Below the pieces are notes generated by a model. The model was not told where the DNA came from. It did not search any database and was given only the letters and a program-made list of their open reading frames with translations. A stretch of DNA of 32,983 nt from Chloroflexi bacterium 13_1_40CM_65_17 (GTDB lineage: Bacteria; Chloroflexota; Dormibacteria; Dormibacterales; Dormibacteraceae), in assembly GCA_001917815.1 (NCBI GenBank), contig MNES01000091.1, positions 1 to 32,983 of the forward strand, given 5' to 3'. A program made the translations under genes and the position numbers. Shown here in pieces: positions 16,301 through 23,397 of the stretch (positions within the stretch are counted from its first letter, which is position 1; each line of letters opens with the position of its first letter).

Positions 16301-17221
16301 CTATCCGAGGAGCGACAGCTGCTTGGGTGGCGGTGGCGGCTCTAAGCGAATGGTTCGGCGATCTGCTACGCCGTGAAGGGCTCGCAACCGCGCCACCTCT
16401 TTCATGGGTGCTTCGCTCAGCGCCGACGGCAAGTACTGGCGATCGAGATATGCCCGCTCATATCGGGGCACAAGCTCCGGCCACTGCCTGGCGAGCACCG
16501 ACATGAAGTGCTGGCGCGTGCCGTCGCGGAGGTGCAGCATGCCCGCCCAGAGGTTGGCAGCCCCCGCGGCTCGCGCGGCCTTGATCACGGCCTCCAGGCG
16601 ATCTGGACGGTCCGAAAGGCCGGGCAGGATGGGCGCGATGGCCACGCCGGCCTTGATACCAGCCGTGACCAAGCGTTCGAGGGCGCGTAGTCGTTGCTTG
16701 GGATGGGCCGTGCCTGGCTCAGTGCGTCGCCACACGTCGTGATCCACGGTTGGAATGCTGAAGGTGACCGTGAGGTCCGCACGCTTGGCGAGCTCGGTGA
16801 GCACGTCGATGTCGCGCACGATCATCGGGCCGCGTGTGATTAATCCGGTGGGATTGGAGAACGCGAGCAAGGCCTGGAGGCACTGGCGCGTGAGTCGATA
16901 TTTCCCTTCCGCCGGTTGGTAGGGATCGGTGGCTGCTCCGATCACCACCAGCTCCTGCCTCCATGAGCGCTTCGAGAGCTCGCTGCGGAGGACTCCGGCG
17001 ACGTTGACCTTTACACGCACCGTGCGGCCGTAGCGGTCGTCGAACGGCCGGTCGGCACGCAGCTCGTAAGCCCGGACATAGCAGAACGCGCACCGGTGCT
17101 CGCAGCCGATGTAGGGATTGAGCGACCACTGGAAGCCCATCCCCTTCACCGAGTTCAGCGCCGACTTGCACTGGATCTCGAGGTACTCGACGTCGGTGAG
17201 CCGGGCCTCGGGGGAGTCCAT
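16301..17221 (-). CDS. Radical SAM protein, Rv2578c/PA0069 (SplB-like) family
   Basis: This 306-residue radical SAM enzyme is related to spore photoproduct lyase-like proteins. The 4Fe-4S motif is CEHRCAFC, with Cys40, Cys44 and Cys47 (CxxxCxxC), preceded by SLNPYIGC. Later come GAATDPYQPAEGKYRLTRQC and LITRGPMIVRD, typical of the Rv2578c group; the intein some mycobacterial members carry is absent. The reaction is not established. The protein ends PPPKQLSLLG, close to the bacterial beta-clamp-binding motif QL(S/D)LF. ATG 17221 is chosen because the upstream in-frame codon at 17239 lies inside a near-perfect LexA box. It sits downstream of nth and leads two small genes, so a DNA-damage role is inferred. 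Confidence 0.88.
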   Translation of the reverse strand: MDSPEARLTDVEYLEIQCKSALNSVKGMGFQWSLNPYIGCEHRCAFCYVRAYELRADRPFDDRYGRTVRVKVNVAGVLRSELSKRSWRQELVVIGAATDPYQPAEGKYRLTRQCLQALLAFSNPTGLITRGPMIVRDIDVLTELAKRADLTVTFSIPTVDHDVWRRTEPGTAHPKQRLRALERLVTAGIKAGVAIAPILPGLSDRPDRLEAVIKAARAAGAANLWAGMLHLRDGTRQHFMSVLARQWPELVPRYERAYLDRQYLPSALSEAPMKEVARLRALHGVADRRTIRLEPPPPPKQLSLLG

Positions 17222-17227
17222 CCCGCG

Positions 17228-17261
17228 ATGATAGAACAAATGTTCGTCGGCGTCTTAACAA
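17228..17261 (-). promoter_or_regulatory. LexA (SOS) operator and promoter of the radical SAM gene
   Basis: AGAACAAATGTTCG at 17233-17246 matches 9 of 10 fixed positions of the Gram-positive LexA consensus CGAAC-N4-GTTCG, and its inner 12 bases are perfectly symmetrical apart from the central AAAT. On the minus strand a TATCAT hexamer (17233-17228) directly adjoins it, 6 nt before ATG 17221. TTGTTA (17261-17256) is a possible -35, 19 nt from an alternative TTCTAT. LexA bound here would block the promoter. Confidence 0.72.
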
Positions 17262-17279
17262 GCAGGGTTGGAGGCCGGC
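17253..17279 (-). repeat. 27-bp intergenic motif, copy 2 (upstream of radical SAM gene)
   Basis: The minus-strand core is AACCCTGCTTGTTAAGA. It matches 23 of 27 positions with 7829-7855 upstream of the GH15 gene. It directly abuts the LexA box region and may supply the -35 element or an activator site. The rest of the 17280-17356 gap shows only purine-rich sequence. Confidence 0.5.
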
Positions 17280-17356
17280 TCGGATAGGAGTTGAATTCCC
17301 GCAGGCAGGCCGGAGGGGGAGGGACCGGAAATCGAGGGAGGGCCCCTAGAGGTGTG

Positions 17357-18055
17357 TCAGTTTTTCTTGCCGCCCTTCGGACGCGTGGTCGACGACGGAC
17401 AGAAGTCATTGAGGACACATTCCTCACAGCGCGGACGCCGTGCCAGGCACACCCGCCGCCCATGCAGGATCAACCGCAGCGATAGCCCCGTCCACTCCTC
17501 TTTGGGCACCATCGAAATGACCTGCCGCTCGATCTTTTCCGGGTCCCGCGTCGATACCAGCTTGAGCCGGTTCGTGAGCCGGATCACGTGGGTGTCGACC
17601 GCAAACCCCGGCTCGTTGAACCCGACGCCGAGGATGACGTTGGCCGTCTTGCGACCGATTCCGGGAATCTTGAGCAGGTCCTCCATGGTCCCTGGCACCT
17701 CGCCCCCGAACAGCTCTACCAACGTCCGGCTAGCGGCGATGATCCTTTTCGTCTTGGCGCGGAAGAAGCCCGTCGGCTTGATGATCGCCTCCACCTCGGC
17801 GGGATCCGCGGCGGCGAGATCGAACGGGGTCGGGTAGCGGGCGAACAGCTTCGGCGTGACCAGGTTCACCATCTTGTCGGTCGTCTGGGCGGACAGGATC
17901 GTCGCGATCACCAGCTGGAACGGGTTCTCATTCACGAGCTCGGTCACAGCTGGATAGAGGTCTCGGAGTCGCTGGACCGTCAGCAGAGCGCGGGTCCGCG
18001 CCCCGCGCGGAAGACGGGGCAGGGGCGGAGTTCTCTTCTTTTTTCTAGGAGGCAA
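17357..18055 (-). CDS. nth: Endonuclease III (DNA glycosylase/AP lyase)
   Basis: Endonuclease III removes oxidised pyrimidines from DNA and nicks the resulting abasic site. The helix-hairpin-helix LLKIPGIGRKTANV contains the catalytic Lys, and the catalytic Asp lies in FAVDTHVIRL. The C-terminal 4Fe-4S cluster is complete as C-x6-C-x2-C-x5-C (CLARRPRCEECVLNDFC). Start choice is uncertain because there is no ATG. TTG 18055 gives 232 residues and overlaps the YqeY stop by 11 bp; GTG 18088 and TTG 18106 are longer options. The N-terminus is basic (PPRKKKR), and the C-terminus ends with Lys-rich KGGKKN. It follows yqeY on the same strand and precedes the LexA-controlled radical SAM gene. Confidence 0.93.
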   Translation of the reverse strand: MPPRKKKRTPPLPRLPRGARTRALLTVQRLRDLYPAVTELVNENPFQLVIATILSAQTTDKMVNLVTPKLFARYPTPFDLAAADPAEVEAIIKPTGFFRAKTKRIIAASRTLVELFGGEVPGTMEDLLKIPGIGRKTANVILGVGFNEPGFAVDTHVIRLTNRLKLVSTRDPEKIERQVISMVPKEEWTGLSLRLILHGRRVCLARRPRCEECVLNDFCPSSTTRPKGGKKN

Positions 18056-18497
18056 GGAGCTTGCGCGCGACAGCCGCCACCTGCGCACCGTCGGCGCGCC
18101 CCGCAAGTCGCGCCGTCGCCGCCTTCATCACCGCGCCGAAGGCCTTGGGGCCGTCGGGCTTCAGCTCGGCGATCACGGCACGCACCTCCGCCTCGACCTG
18201 CTCGTCGCTCATCGCGGCGGGGAGGTAGCCGCGCAGGATGGCCATCTCAGCCTCCTCCCGGCGGGCCGCATCCTCGCGTCCTCCATTGCGATACGCCTCG
18301 ATCGCGTCCTGGCGACGCTTCACCTCCTTGCGGACAACGCGCTCCACAAGAGCGTCATCGATCGACCCGCCTGCGCCGGCTTCCTTGGTCGACCGCACGA
18401 CCTCGCTCTTGAGGAGGGACAGCGTGTTCAAAGTGAGTTCGTCACGGCGCCGACGCGCGTCCACGAGCTCCGCCTGGAGGCGATCGTAGAGGGGCAT
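18045..18497 (-). CDS. GatB/YqeY domain protein
   Basis: This 150-residue YqeY protein resembles the tRNA-binding tail domain of GatB. The opening LYDRLQAELVDARRRRDELT, then LNTLSLLKSEVVRSTKE, and the C-terminal KAFGAVMKAATARLAGRADG are all characteristic. Stand-alone YqeY is thought to act on or near tRNA or transamidation, but its exact role is not settled. ATG 18497 is used, with a GACAAT hexamer 7 nt upstream and no ribosome site, so possibly leaderless. It is the first gene before nth and is divergent from the Pro-rich membrane protein. Confidence 0.9.
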   Translation of the reverse strand: MPLYDRLQAELVDARRRRDELTLNTLSLLKSEVVRSTKEAGAGGSIDDALVERVVRKEVKRRQDAIEAYRNGGREDAARREEAEMAILRGYLPAAMSDEQVEAEVRAVIAELKPDGPKAFGAVMKAATARLAGRADGAQVAAVARKLLAS

Positions 18498-18539
18498 GGC
18501 GGCGATTGTCACACATGCACCGATCGTGGACCGATCACG

Positions 18540-18545
18540 GATAAT
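18540..18545 (+). promoter_or_regulatory. -10 box (GATAAT) of a probable leaderless transcript
   Basis: GATAAT lies 8 nt before ATG 18554 with no ribosome site between. Together with GACAAT (minus strand, 18510-18505), 7 nt before ATG 18497, it makes another closely spaced divergent promoter pair. Confidence 0.4.
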
Positions 18546-18553
18546 CGGCGCCT

Positions 18554-19333
18554 ATGGTCCTCCTGATCGGACCGTTCGTCGCCGCGGTCGGCCTGGTCGC
18601 CGTGTTCTTCGTGATGCGCCACAGATCGGTGCAGACGAAATCGATGTACTCGTCGCGGCGGGCTCAGATCGAGCGCAAGGTGCGCGCGGCCCGCCAGCGC
18701 ACTCTCACGCCGACCGGCAAGAGCGCCGCATCGGCAGCCCCGCAGACCTTCGTCAGTCCTGGAATGGAAGCCAAAGGCGCGATCCCGACCGCCACGTGGG
18801 GCGCGCCCACGGTCGGACCCGCGCCCGTGGCGCCGCCCGGACCCGAACCGGTCTGGGAAGTCGGGCCCACCACACCGGCACCGAGCGTGCCGCCGCCGCC
18901 CGCCGCACCCGAACCCAGGCCCCCTACGTTCGCGCCGCCGGAATCTCCGTATGCGCCGGCGCCGCAGCAGGAGGTTTGGAGTCCCGCTCCTGTCGAATCT
19001 TTTGAACCGGTCGCACCTCCCAGGCCCGAGCCGGCGGCTGCACCGGTTGAGACCCCGGCGGGCGCCGGTGCGTCGTGGTCGATCGTATCGGACAGCAAGG
19101 ACGTCACCGAGGAGGCCGTCACCGGCGCCAGCAAGAAACGGAAAAAGGACAAGAAGGCCGACACAGGGTCGTGGCAGCTCGCTTCGGGCGGGGCGCCCGG
19201 GGATGAGGGCGTGGACGAGATCAAGGTACCGAGCTCGGCCATCGCGGTCGCGCAGTACGCGGTCCTGGTAGTGGGACTGGTAATGGTGCTGATCGGCGTG
19301 TTGGTCATGGTTGCCAACGCGCACGTCACCTAG
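18554..19333 (+). CDS. Pro-rich protein with membrane helix at each end, unknown
   Basis: This 259-residue protein of no recognised family has an N-terminal helix at about 2-20 (LLIGPFVAAVGLVAVFFVM) followed by a basic stretch (RHRSVQTKSMYSSRRAQIER), so the middle should face the cytoplasm. Residues about 60-175 are Pro/Ala-rich and low in complexity. Then come TGASKKRKKDKKADTGSW, an acidic patch, and a C-terminal helix at about 232-253 (AQYAVLVVGLVMVLIGVLVM). It looks like a doubly anchored tether or scaffold. It starts at ATG 18554 on a probable leaderless message. Its stop overlaps the convergent cofD stop by 4 bp. Confidence 0.75.
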   Translation: MVLLIGPFVAAVGLVAVFFVMRHRSVQTKSMYSSRRAQIERKVRAARQRTLTPTGKSAASAAPQTFVSPGMEAKGAIPTATWGAPTVGPAPVAPPGPEPVWEVGPTTPAPSVPPPPAAPEPRPPTFAPPESPYAPAPQQEVWSPAPVESFEPVAPPRPEPAAAPVETPAGAGASWSIVSDSKDVTEEAVTGASKKRKKDKKADTGSWQLASGGAPGDEGVDEIKVPSSAIAVAQYAVLVVGLVMVLIGVLVMVANAHVT

Positions 19334-20235
19334 AACGCTTTCAGGATCTCCTGGGCCAGGGCCATGCCCCCATCAGACATGATCGTGTCGCCGACGATCA
19401 CCCGATAGCCCATCGCTTCGATTTCACCGGCGACGCCCGCGTCGCGCTCGTCAACAACGAACGTTCCAGCCACGGGCAAGTAGCCGCGGGCCACCGCCTG
19501 CGGGGAAGCCTCCGAACCGAGCGCCCGAAGCATCTCAACCGTCGGTCCCTTCAGCGCTACGCCGGCAACGATCGGCGTCACCGCAACGGTGCGCTCGCGA
19601 TCGAGCTGGCGGCCGATCACCTGGAGGATTGGACCAATCGAGATGAGGGGGTTCGACGGACCGATCACGACGACGTCTGCATCGGCGAGCGCGGCCCTCA
19701 CCTCAGTAGTGCTTGCGGCCGAGTCCCCGCCGGCGATCTCGATCGAGTGGAGCGCCGGAGCCAGCCGCTCCCGCACGAAGTACTCCTGGAATGAAAGAGT
19801 TCCGCGGTCCGTCACGAAACGCGTGCGGACCGTGTCATCGGTCATCGGCAGAACGCGGGTCGACAACGACAATCGCCGGCACAATTCGAGCGACGTCTCG
19901 GTCAGGCGGCAGCCGCGGCTGAGCATCTCGGCACGAAGCACGTGCGTGGCCAGGTCGCGATCGCCGATTCGAAACCATGTCGGCTCGCCCAAACGGCCCA
20001 GCGCTTCGAGCGCCTGGAAGGTGTCTCCCTTTTGCCCGTAACCGGCTGCATCGTCGAAGATGCCCGCGAGCCGGTAGATCGTCGCATCGACATCCGGGCT
20101 GACGAGCAGTCCCCAGAACTCGTCGTCGTCCGCGGTGTTGGCGATCACCGTGAGGTCGCCCGCGGGAAGGAGCGATTGGAAACCGGCGGCCAGCTTCGCG
20201 CCGCCCGTGCCTCCAGCGAGGACGACCGCCTTCAT
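19330..20235 (-). CDS. cofD: 2-phospho-L-lactate transferase (F420 biosynthesis)
   Basis: CofD/FbiA joins the activated phospholactyl-type unit to the deazaflavin Fo, giving F420-0 or dehydro-F420-0. The protein has 301 residues, the usual length. Signatures include the opening KAVVLAGGTGGAKLAAGFQ, VIANTADDDEFWGLLVSPDVD with the conserved Asp cluster, GPSNPLISIGPIL, and the C-terminal SDGGMALAQEIL. It is the last gene of the F420 operon. Its ATG overlaps the cofE stop by 4 bp (ATGA), indicating coupled translation. The Fo synthase genes are not in this window. Confidence 0.95.
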   Translation of the reverse strand: MKAVVLAGGTGGAKLAAGFQSLLPAGDLTVIANTADDDEFWGLLVSPDVDATIYRLAGIFDDAAGYGQKGDTFQALEALGRLGEPTWFRIGDRDLATHVLRAEMLSRGCRLTETSLELCRRLSLSTRVLPMTDDTVRTRFVTDRGTLSFQEYFVRERLAPALHSIEIAGGDSAASTTEVRAALADADVVVIGPSNPLISIGPILQVIGRQLDRERTVAVTPIVAGVALKGPTVEMLRALGSEASPQAVARGYLPVAGTFVVDERDAGVAGEIEAMGYRVIVGDTIMSDGGMALAQEILKAF

Positions 20236-20969
20236 CGGAACACATCCTCCGCAGCAGGTCGGATGAGGTCTCGGCCGTGACCGTCACCGACCAGCTCGAG
20301 GCCGCGTACGACCACGACGGGTGCACGCGCGGTCTTGCGCATGACCAACCCGGCCGCCGACGCAAGGTCGTCGGCGATCGCCAGCACCGTCGCATGCATC
20401 TCCCTGCCCGCATCATCCGGCGTCCCGCGTAGGTCGATCAAGGCCGGCAGCCCGGCGATCCCGAGTGCGACGTTGACGATGCCCAGCCGCCACGGGCGGC
20501 CGAATGTGTCCGAAACGATGACACCGACATCGACTCCGGTGAGGTCGTGAAGGCGGCCGCGGATGCCGCGCGCGCTTGCATCCGGATCCTCTGGCAGCAG
20601 AGTGACGATGCCGGGATCGCCCGTGTTCGACTGATCGACACCAGAGTTGGCGCACACAAAACCGTGGCGCGTCTCGGTTATCAACACTCGCTGCGATCGA
20701 AGAACTCGCACGCTCTCATCGAGAATCACCTGGACCAGGCGAGGGTCCGGCAGCGCGACGAGCTGTTTGGCGATGCGCTTCGCCTCGTCGCCGGCAGTGA
20801 CCGTGTCCAGGTTGCGCAACCTGCCTTCCGACTTCGAGACCACCTTTTGGGCGACGACGAGCACGTCGGCCGCCTTCAACTTCGCGTGCGAGCTGATCAG
20901 AGCGCCCAGGTCGTCGCCAGAGTGGACCTCCGGAAGGCCTTCGACTGCGAAAAGTTCGAGGCTGTTCAC
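20232..20969 (-). CDS. cofE: Coenzyme F420-0:L-glutamate ligase
   Basis: CofE uses GTP to add gamma-linked glutamates to F420-0. It is 245 residues and corresponds to the CofE/FbiB N-terminal domain only; the nitroreductase-like second domain of mycobacterial FbiB is absent. Recognisable parts are DVLVVAQKVVSKSEGR, HGFVCANSGVDQSN, VGVIVSDTFGRPWRLGIVNV and the C-terminal AARAP-like VMRKTARAPVVVVRGLE. It starts at GTG 20969, overlapping the cofC stop (GTGA). If dehydro-F420-0 is the intermediate, its reduction would need an enzyme encoded elsewhere. Confidence 0.95.
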   Translation of the reverse strand: MNSLELFAVEGLPEVHSGDDLGALISSHAKLKAADVLVVAQKVVSKSEGRLRNLDTVTAGDEAKRIAKQLVALPDPRLVQVILDESVRVLRSQRVLITETRHGFVCANSGVDQSNTGDPGIVTLLPEDPDASARGIRGRLHDLTGVDVGVIVSDTFGRPWRLGIVNVALGIAGLPALIDLRGTPDDAGREMHATVLAIADDLASAAGLVMRKTARAPVVVVRGLELVGDGHGRDLIRPAAEDVFR

Positions 20970-21559
20970 ACCGCCCGGCGCAGCCGAGCGAGGTCGGCCG
21001 GCTCATCCAGGTCGAGAGCCATCGCTGCAGAGCGATGAAGAGTGAACTGCACGCCTTTGCCATCAGCCTCGCGCCGGAAGGCCGCGAGCGAGTCCGCCCC
21101 GAAATGCAGCCCGATTGCTCGCGGTGGATGGAGGTACAGCGCGTTGGTTCCGCCGCGGCCGGCCGCTGGCACGGCCACCACAGCGGGAACCTCGAGCCGG
21201 TCCGCCTCGTCGAGGAGCAGGCGCACGGCCCTCTTGGTCACGAGCGGGAGGTCGCTTGACAGCAAGAGCACCGCGCTCGCCCCGCCCTTGATCGCATGCC
21301 CGATGCCTCGCTGCGCGGCGACGTTCTGACCTTCCTGGCGCGGCTCGACAAGAACCTCAGCGCCGAGGCCTCGCGCCAGCGATGCGGCTTCTTCGCTTCC
21401 TGCCACGACCAGCCGCCGGTCGCCCGCCGAGGCGGCGCGAATCGCGCGCGTGGCGTTACGCCGCGCGAGTTTCCGTCGTTCCGCCAGGCCCAGCGCGGGC
21501 CCGAGCCGCTGCTTGGCGGAGTCGAAGTCCTTGACGAGGACGATGACCCAAGTGCTCAT
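20966..21559 (-). CDS. cofC: 2-phospho-L-lactate (or phosphoenolpyruvate) guanylyltransferase
   Basis: CofC/FbiD activates phospholactate or phosphoenolpyruvate with GTP for CofD. At 197 residues it has the nucleotidyltransferase fold. It has [20 protein letters not shown] with the conserved Lys and Arg, [10 protein letters not shown], and [12 protein letters not shown], whose Asp should bind the metal. TNALYLHPP and LDLDEPADL complete the family pattern. Whether it prefers phospholactate or PEP cannot be read with certainty. ATG 21559 overlaps the fgd stop by 4 bp (ATGA), so an upstream ATG at 21571 is less likely. Confidence 0.93.
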   Translation of the reverse strand: MSTWVIVLVKDFDSAKQRLGPALGLAERRKLARRNATRAIRAASAGDRRLVVAGSEEAASLARGLGAEVLVEPRQEGQNVAAQRGIGHAIKGGASAVLLLSSDLPLVTKRAVRLLLDEADRLEVPAVVAVPAAGRGGTNALYLHPPRAIGLHFGADSLAAFRREADGKGVQFTLHRSAAMALDLDEPADLARLRRAV

Positions 21560-22560
21560 GCCTTCCCCCATCGCTCGCGGATCCGGGGCAAGATCTGTGA
21601 GCCGTAGAGCTTCAGGAATCGTGACTGGTCGTTTCCTGGCGAGTGGAAAACGAGGTGGTTGAAGCCGAGCTCGACGTAGGGTCGCAATTGCTCGAGGTGC
21701 TCGTCTGGGTCGTTCGACACCAGCCAGCGGCGATGGGCGACGGCTTCGACATCGCGCGCGAGCCTCTCCATCTCACGCGGATCGTCGACCCCGGCCTTCA
21801 CCTCCGCGGGCAAGGCCAGTGCGGCCCAGATCTTGGTGTCCTCCATCGCGCGTGAGCGATCCGTGCCATAGGAAACCTTGACCTCGATCGTCTTGTCGAG
21901 GGCTGAAGGGTCGCGCCCTTCAGCGGACGCACCTTCGGCAAACGAAGGCAACAGCTGGTCCGAGTAGAGCTCCATGCCCTTGCCCGAGGTGCAGATCAGG
22001 CCGTCGCCCGCTCGGCCGGCGTACTTCGCAACCTGCGGGCCGCCGGCGCCGATATAGATGGGAATCGGCTCCGATGGCTTGTCGTAAATCGTTGCTTTAC
22101 GCGTGTGGTAGAACTCGCCGTCGAACGTCACACTCTCTTCAGTCCAGAGCAGCTTGATGAGCTTGACCGCTTCGCGCAGGCGCGCGAACCGTTCCTTGTT
22201 GTCCGGCCATGCGATACCGAGCGCGCCCTCGTTGAGGTGCTCACCGGTGCCAACGCCGAGGACGATGCGACCAGGGTTGAGCGCGCCCAGAGTTCCGAAT
22301 GCTTGCGCCACGATCGCGGGGTGGTAGCGGAAGGTCGGCGTGACGACCGAAGTCCCGAGAAGAACTTTCTGCGTGCGCTCCCCGGCCGCGGCGAGCCAGG
22401 CGAACGCGAAAGGGGCGTGGCCGTCGGAGTGCCGCCACGGCTGGAAGTGATCGCTGACGAACACGCTGTCAAAGCCGTTTTGCTCCGCCTCGACCGCGAA
22501 ATCGAGCAAGCCGCGTGGAGCGAACTGTTCGGCCGAAGCCTTGTACCCAAGCCGGAGCAT
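21556..22560 (-). CDS. fgd: F420-dependent glucose-6-phosphate dehydrogenase
   Basis: This luciferase-like (LLM) oxidoreductase, 334 residues, reduces F420 with glucose 6-phosphate. Similarity to mycobacterial Fgd1 is strong through the whole length, judged by eye: [13 protein letters not shown] at the start, [10 protein letters not shown] with the His38 and Trp42 equivalents of catalytic His40/Trp44, LGVGTGE with Glu107 (Glu109 in Fgd1), and [17 protein letters not shown]. Phosphate-binding Lys/Lys/Arg positions (VAKYAG, EVKVSYG, HRRWLV) are kept. ATG 22560 matches the Fgd1 N-terminus. It is first in the fgd-cofC-cofE-cofD string, linking F420 production directly to its main reductase, and a small membrane gene lies 13 nt upstream. 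Confidence 0.93.
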   Translation of the reverse strand: MLRLGYKASAEQFAPRGLLDFAVEAEQNGFDSVFVSDHFQPWRHSDGHAPFAFAWLAAAGERTQKVLLGTSVVTPTFRYHPAIVAQAFGTLGALNPGRIVLGVGTGEHLNEGALGIAWPDNKERFARLREAVKLIKLLWTEESVTFDGEFYHTRKATIYDKPSEPIPIYIGAGGPQVAKYAGRAGDGLICTSGKGMELYSDQLLPSFAEGASAEGRDPSALDKTIEVKVSYGTDRSRAMEDTKIWAALALPAEVKAGVDDPREMERLARDVEAVAHRRWLVSNDPDEHLEQLRPYVELGFNHLVFHSPGNDQSRFLKLYGSQILPRIRERWGKA

Positions 22561-22573
22561 GTCTAGATGAAAC

Positions 22574-22759
22574 TCAGCGCCGGTAATAACGCTTCCAGCT
22601 GAAGCCGATGCCGCCTGCGGCGGCCGCGGCCAGGACCACACCAAGCGCGATCAGGCTGTGGCTGTCGAACTTGTCGGCCGCGCTCGTGATCATCAGCGCC
22701 AGCACCCCCAGCGCAAGCACCATGACGATCAACAGCGTCGCCGCGCGGTAACGCTTCAC
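22574..22759 (-). CDS. Small two-helix membrane protein upstream of fgd
   Basis: This 61-residue protein has a basic start (VKRYRAATL), a first helix ([17 protein letters not shown]), a short polar loop ([10 protein letters not shown]), a second helix ([17 protein letters not shown]) and a basic end (KRYYRR). Both ends should face the cytoplasm. I recognise no family. GTG 22759 lies 6 nt after TAAGCT with no ribosome site. It is the first gene of the F420 operon, 13 nt ahead of fgd. Whether it serves F420 chemistry or is only a passenger is unknown. Confidence 0.7.
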   Translation of the reverse strand: MKRYRAATLLIVMVLALGVLALMITSAADKFDSHSLIALGVVLAAAAAGGIGFSWKRYYRR

Positions 22760-22764
22760 AACGC

Positions 22765-22771
22765 TAGCTTA
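22765..22771. promoter_or_regulatory. Symmetrical TANNNTA element, probable bidirectional -10
   Basis: TAGCTTA gives TAGCTT on the plus strand, 9 nt before ATG 22780 (biotin ligase). It gives TAAGCT on the minus strand, 6 nt before GTG 22759 (F420 operon). Only 20 bp separate the two start codons and there are no ribosome sites, so both messages are probably leaderless and share one symmetrical box. Confidence 0.5.
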
Positions 22772-22779
22772 AGGGCCCG

Positions 22780-23397
22780 ATGAATGAGCCACCGGTCGTC
22801 CGCCTCGCCACGGTGACCTCGACCCAGGACGTTGCGCGGGACCTCCCCATTGGGTCCGTGGTCGTTGCGGACCACCAGACCGCAGGCCGCGGAAGGCTTG
22901 CGCATCGATGGGAGGCGCCGCCAGGTACAGCGCTGCTGGTCTCGTTCGTCCTGAATCCGAACCCATTGCTCAGCCTCGCAGCCGGCGTCGCCGCCGCCGA
23001 GGCTTGCGGCGGCGACGTGCGGTTGAAGTGGCCCAATGATTTGCTTCTCGCGGGGAGCAAGGTCGGTGGGATCCTTATCGAAGCGACGCCCACGAAGGCC
23101 ATCTGCGGCATCGGGATCAATCTGACCTGGGCGCCCGATGGCGCTGCGCAGCTTGATCAGCCGCGCGAGCAGCTGCTCGAGAGGTTGCTCCGAGCAATCG
23201 AGCGCTGGAGCTCGGCGGCGCCCGGGGAGGTGCTGAGCAGGTGGCGCGAGCTCTCAGACACAATCGGAAAGAGGGTTCGAATCCAGCTGCCGGATCGGGT
23301 CATCGAGGGAACCGCCGGCGACATCGACTCGAGCGGGAACCTGCTCGTCGATGGTGAGCTCGTCAGCGCCGGGAGCCTGTCAGTCCTGGACGGCTGA
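22780..23397 (+). CDS. birA: Biotin--[acetyl-CoA-carboxylase] ligase
   Basis: This biotin protein ligase makes biotinyl-AMP and transfers biotin to a carrier lysine. It has 205 residues, the short monofunctional form without the DNA-binding domain of E. coli BirA, so it should not repress transcription. GRGR is at 36-39 (biotin/AMP loop), LKWPNDLL at 82-89 and Lys94 in KVGGILIE. The C-terminal SH3-like part (GKRVRIQLPDRVIEGTAGDI) is present. It would modify the biotin carrier partner of carboxylases such as the beta subunit at 4074. The 3' end overlaps the convergent sirtuin gene by 18 bp. Confidence 0.92.
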   Translation: MNEPPVVRLATVTSTQDVARDLPIGSVVVADHQTAGRGRLAHRWEAPPGTALLVSFVLNPNPLLSLAAGVAAAEACGGDVRLKWPNDLLLAGSKVGGILIEATPTKAICGIGINLTWAPDGAAQLDQPREQLLERLLRAIERWSSAAPGEVLSRWRELSDTIGKRVRIQLPDRVIEGTAGDIDSSGNLLVDGELVSAGSLSVLDG

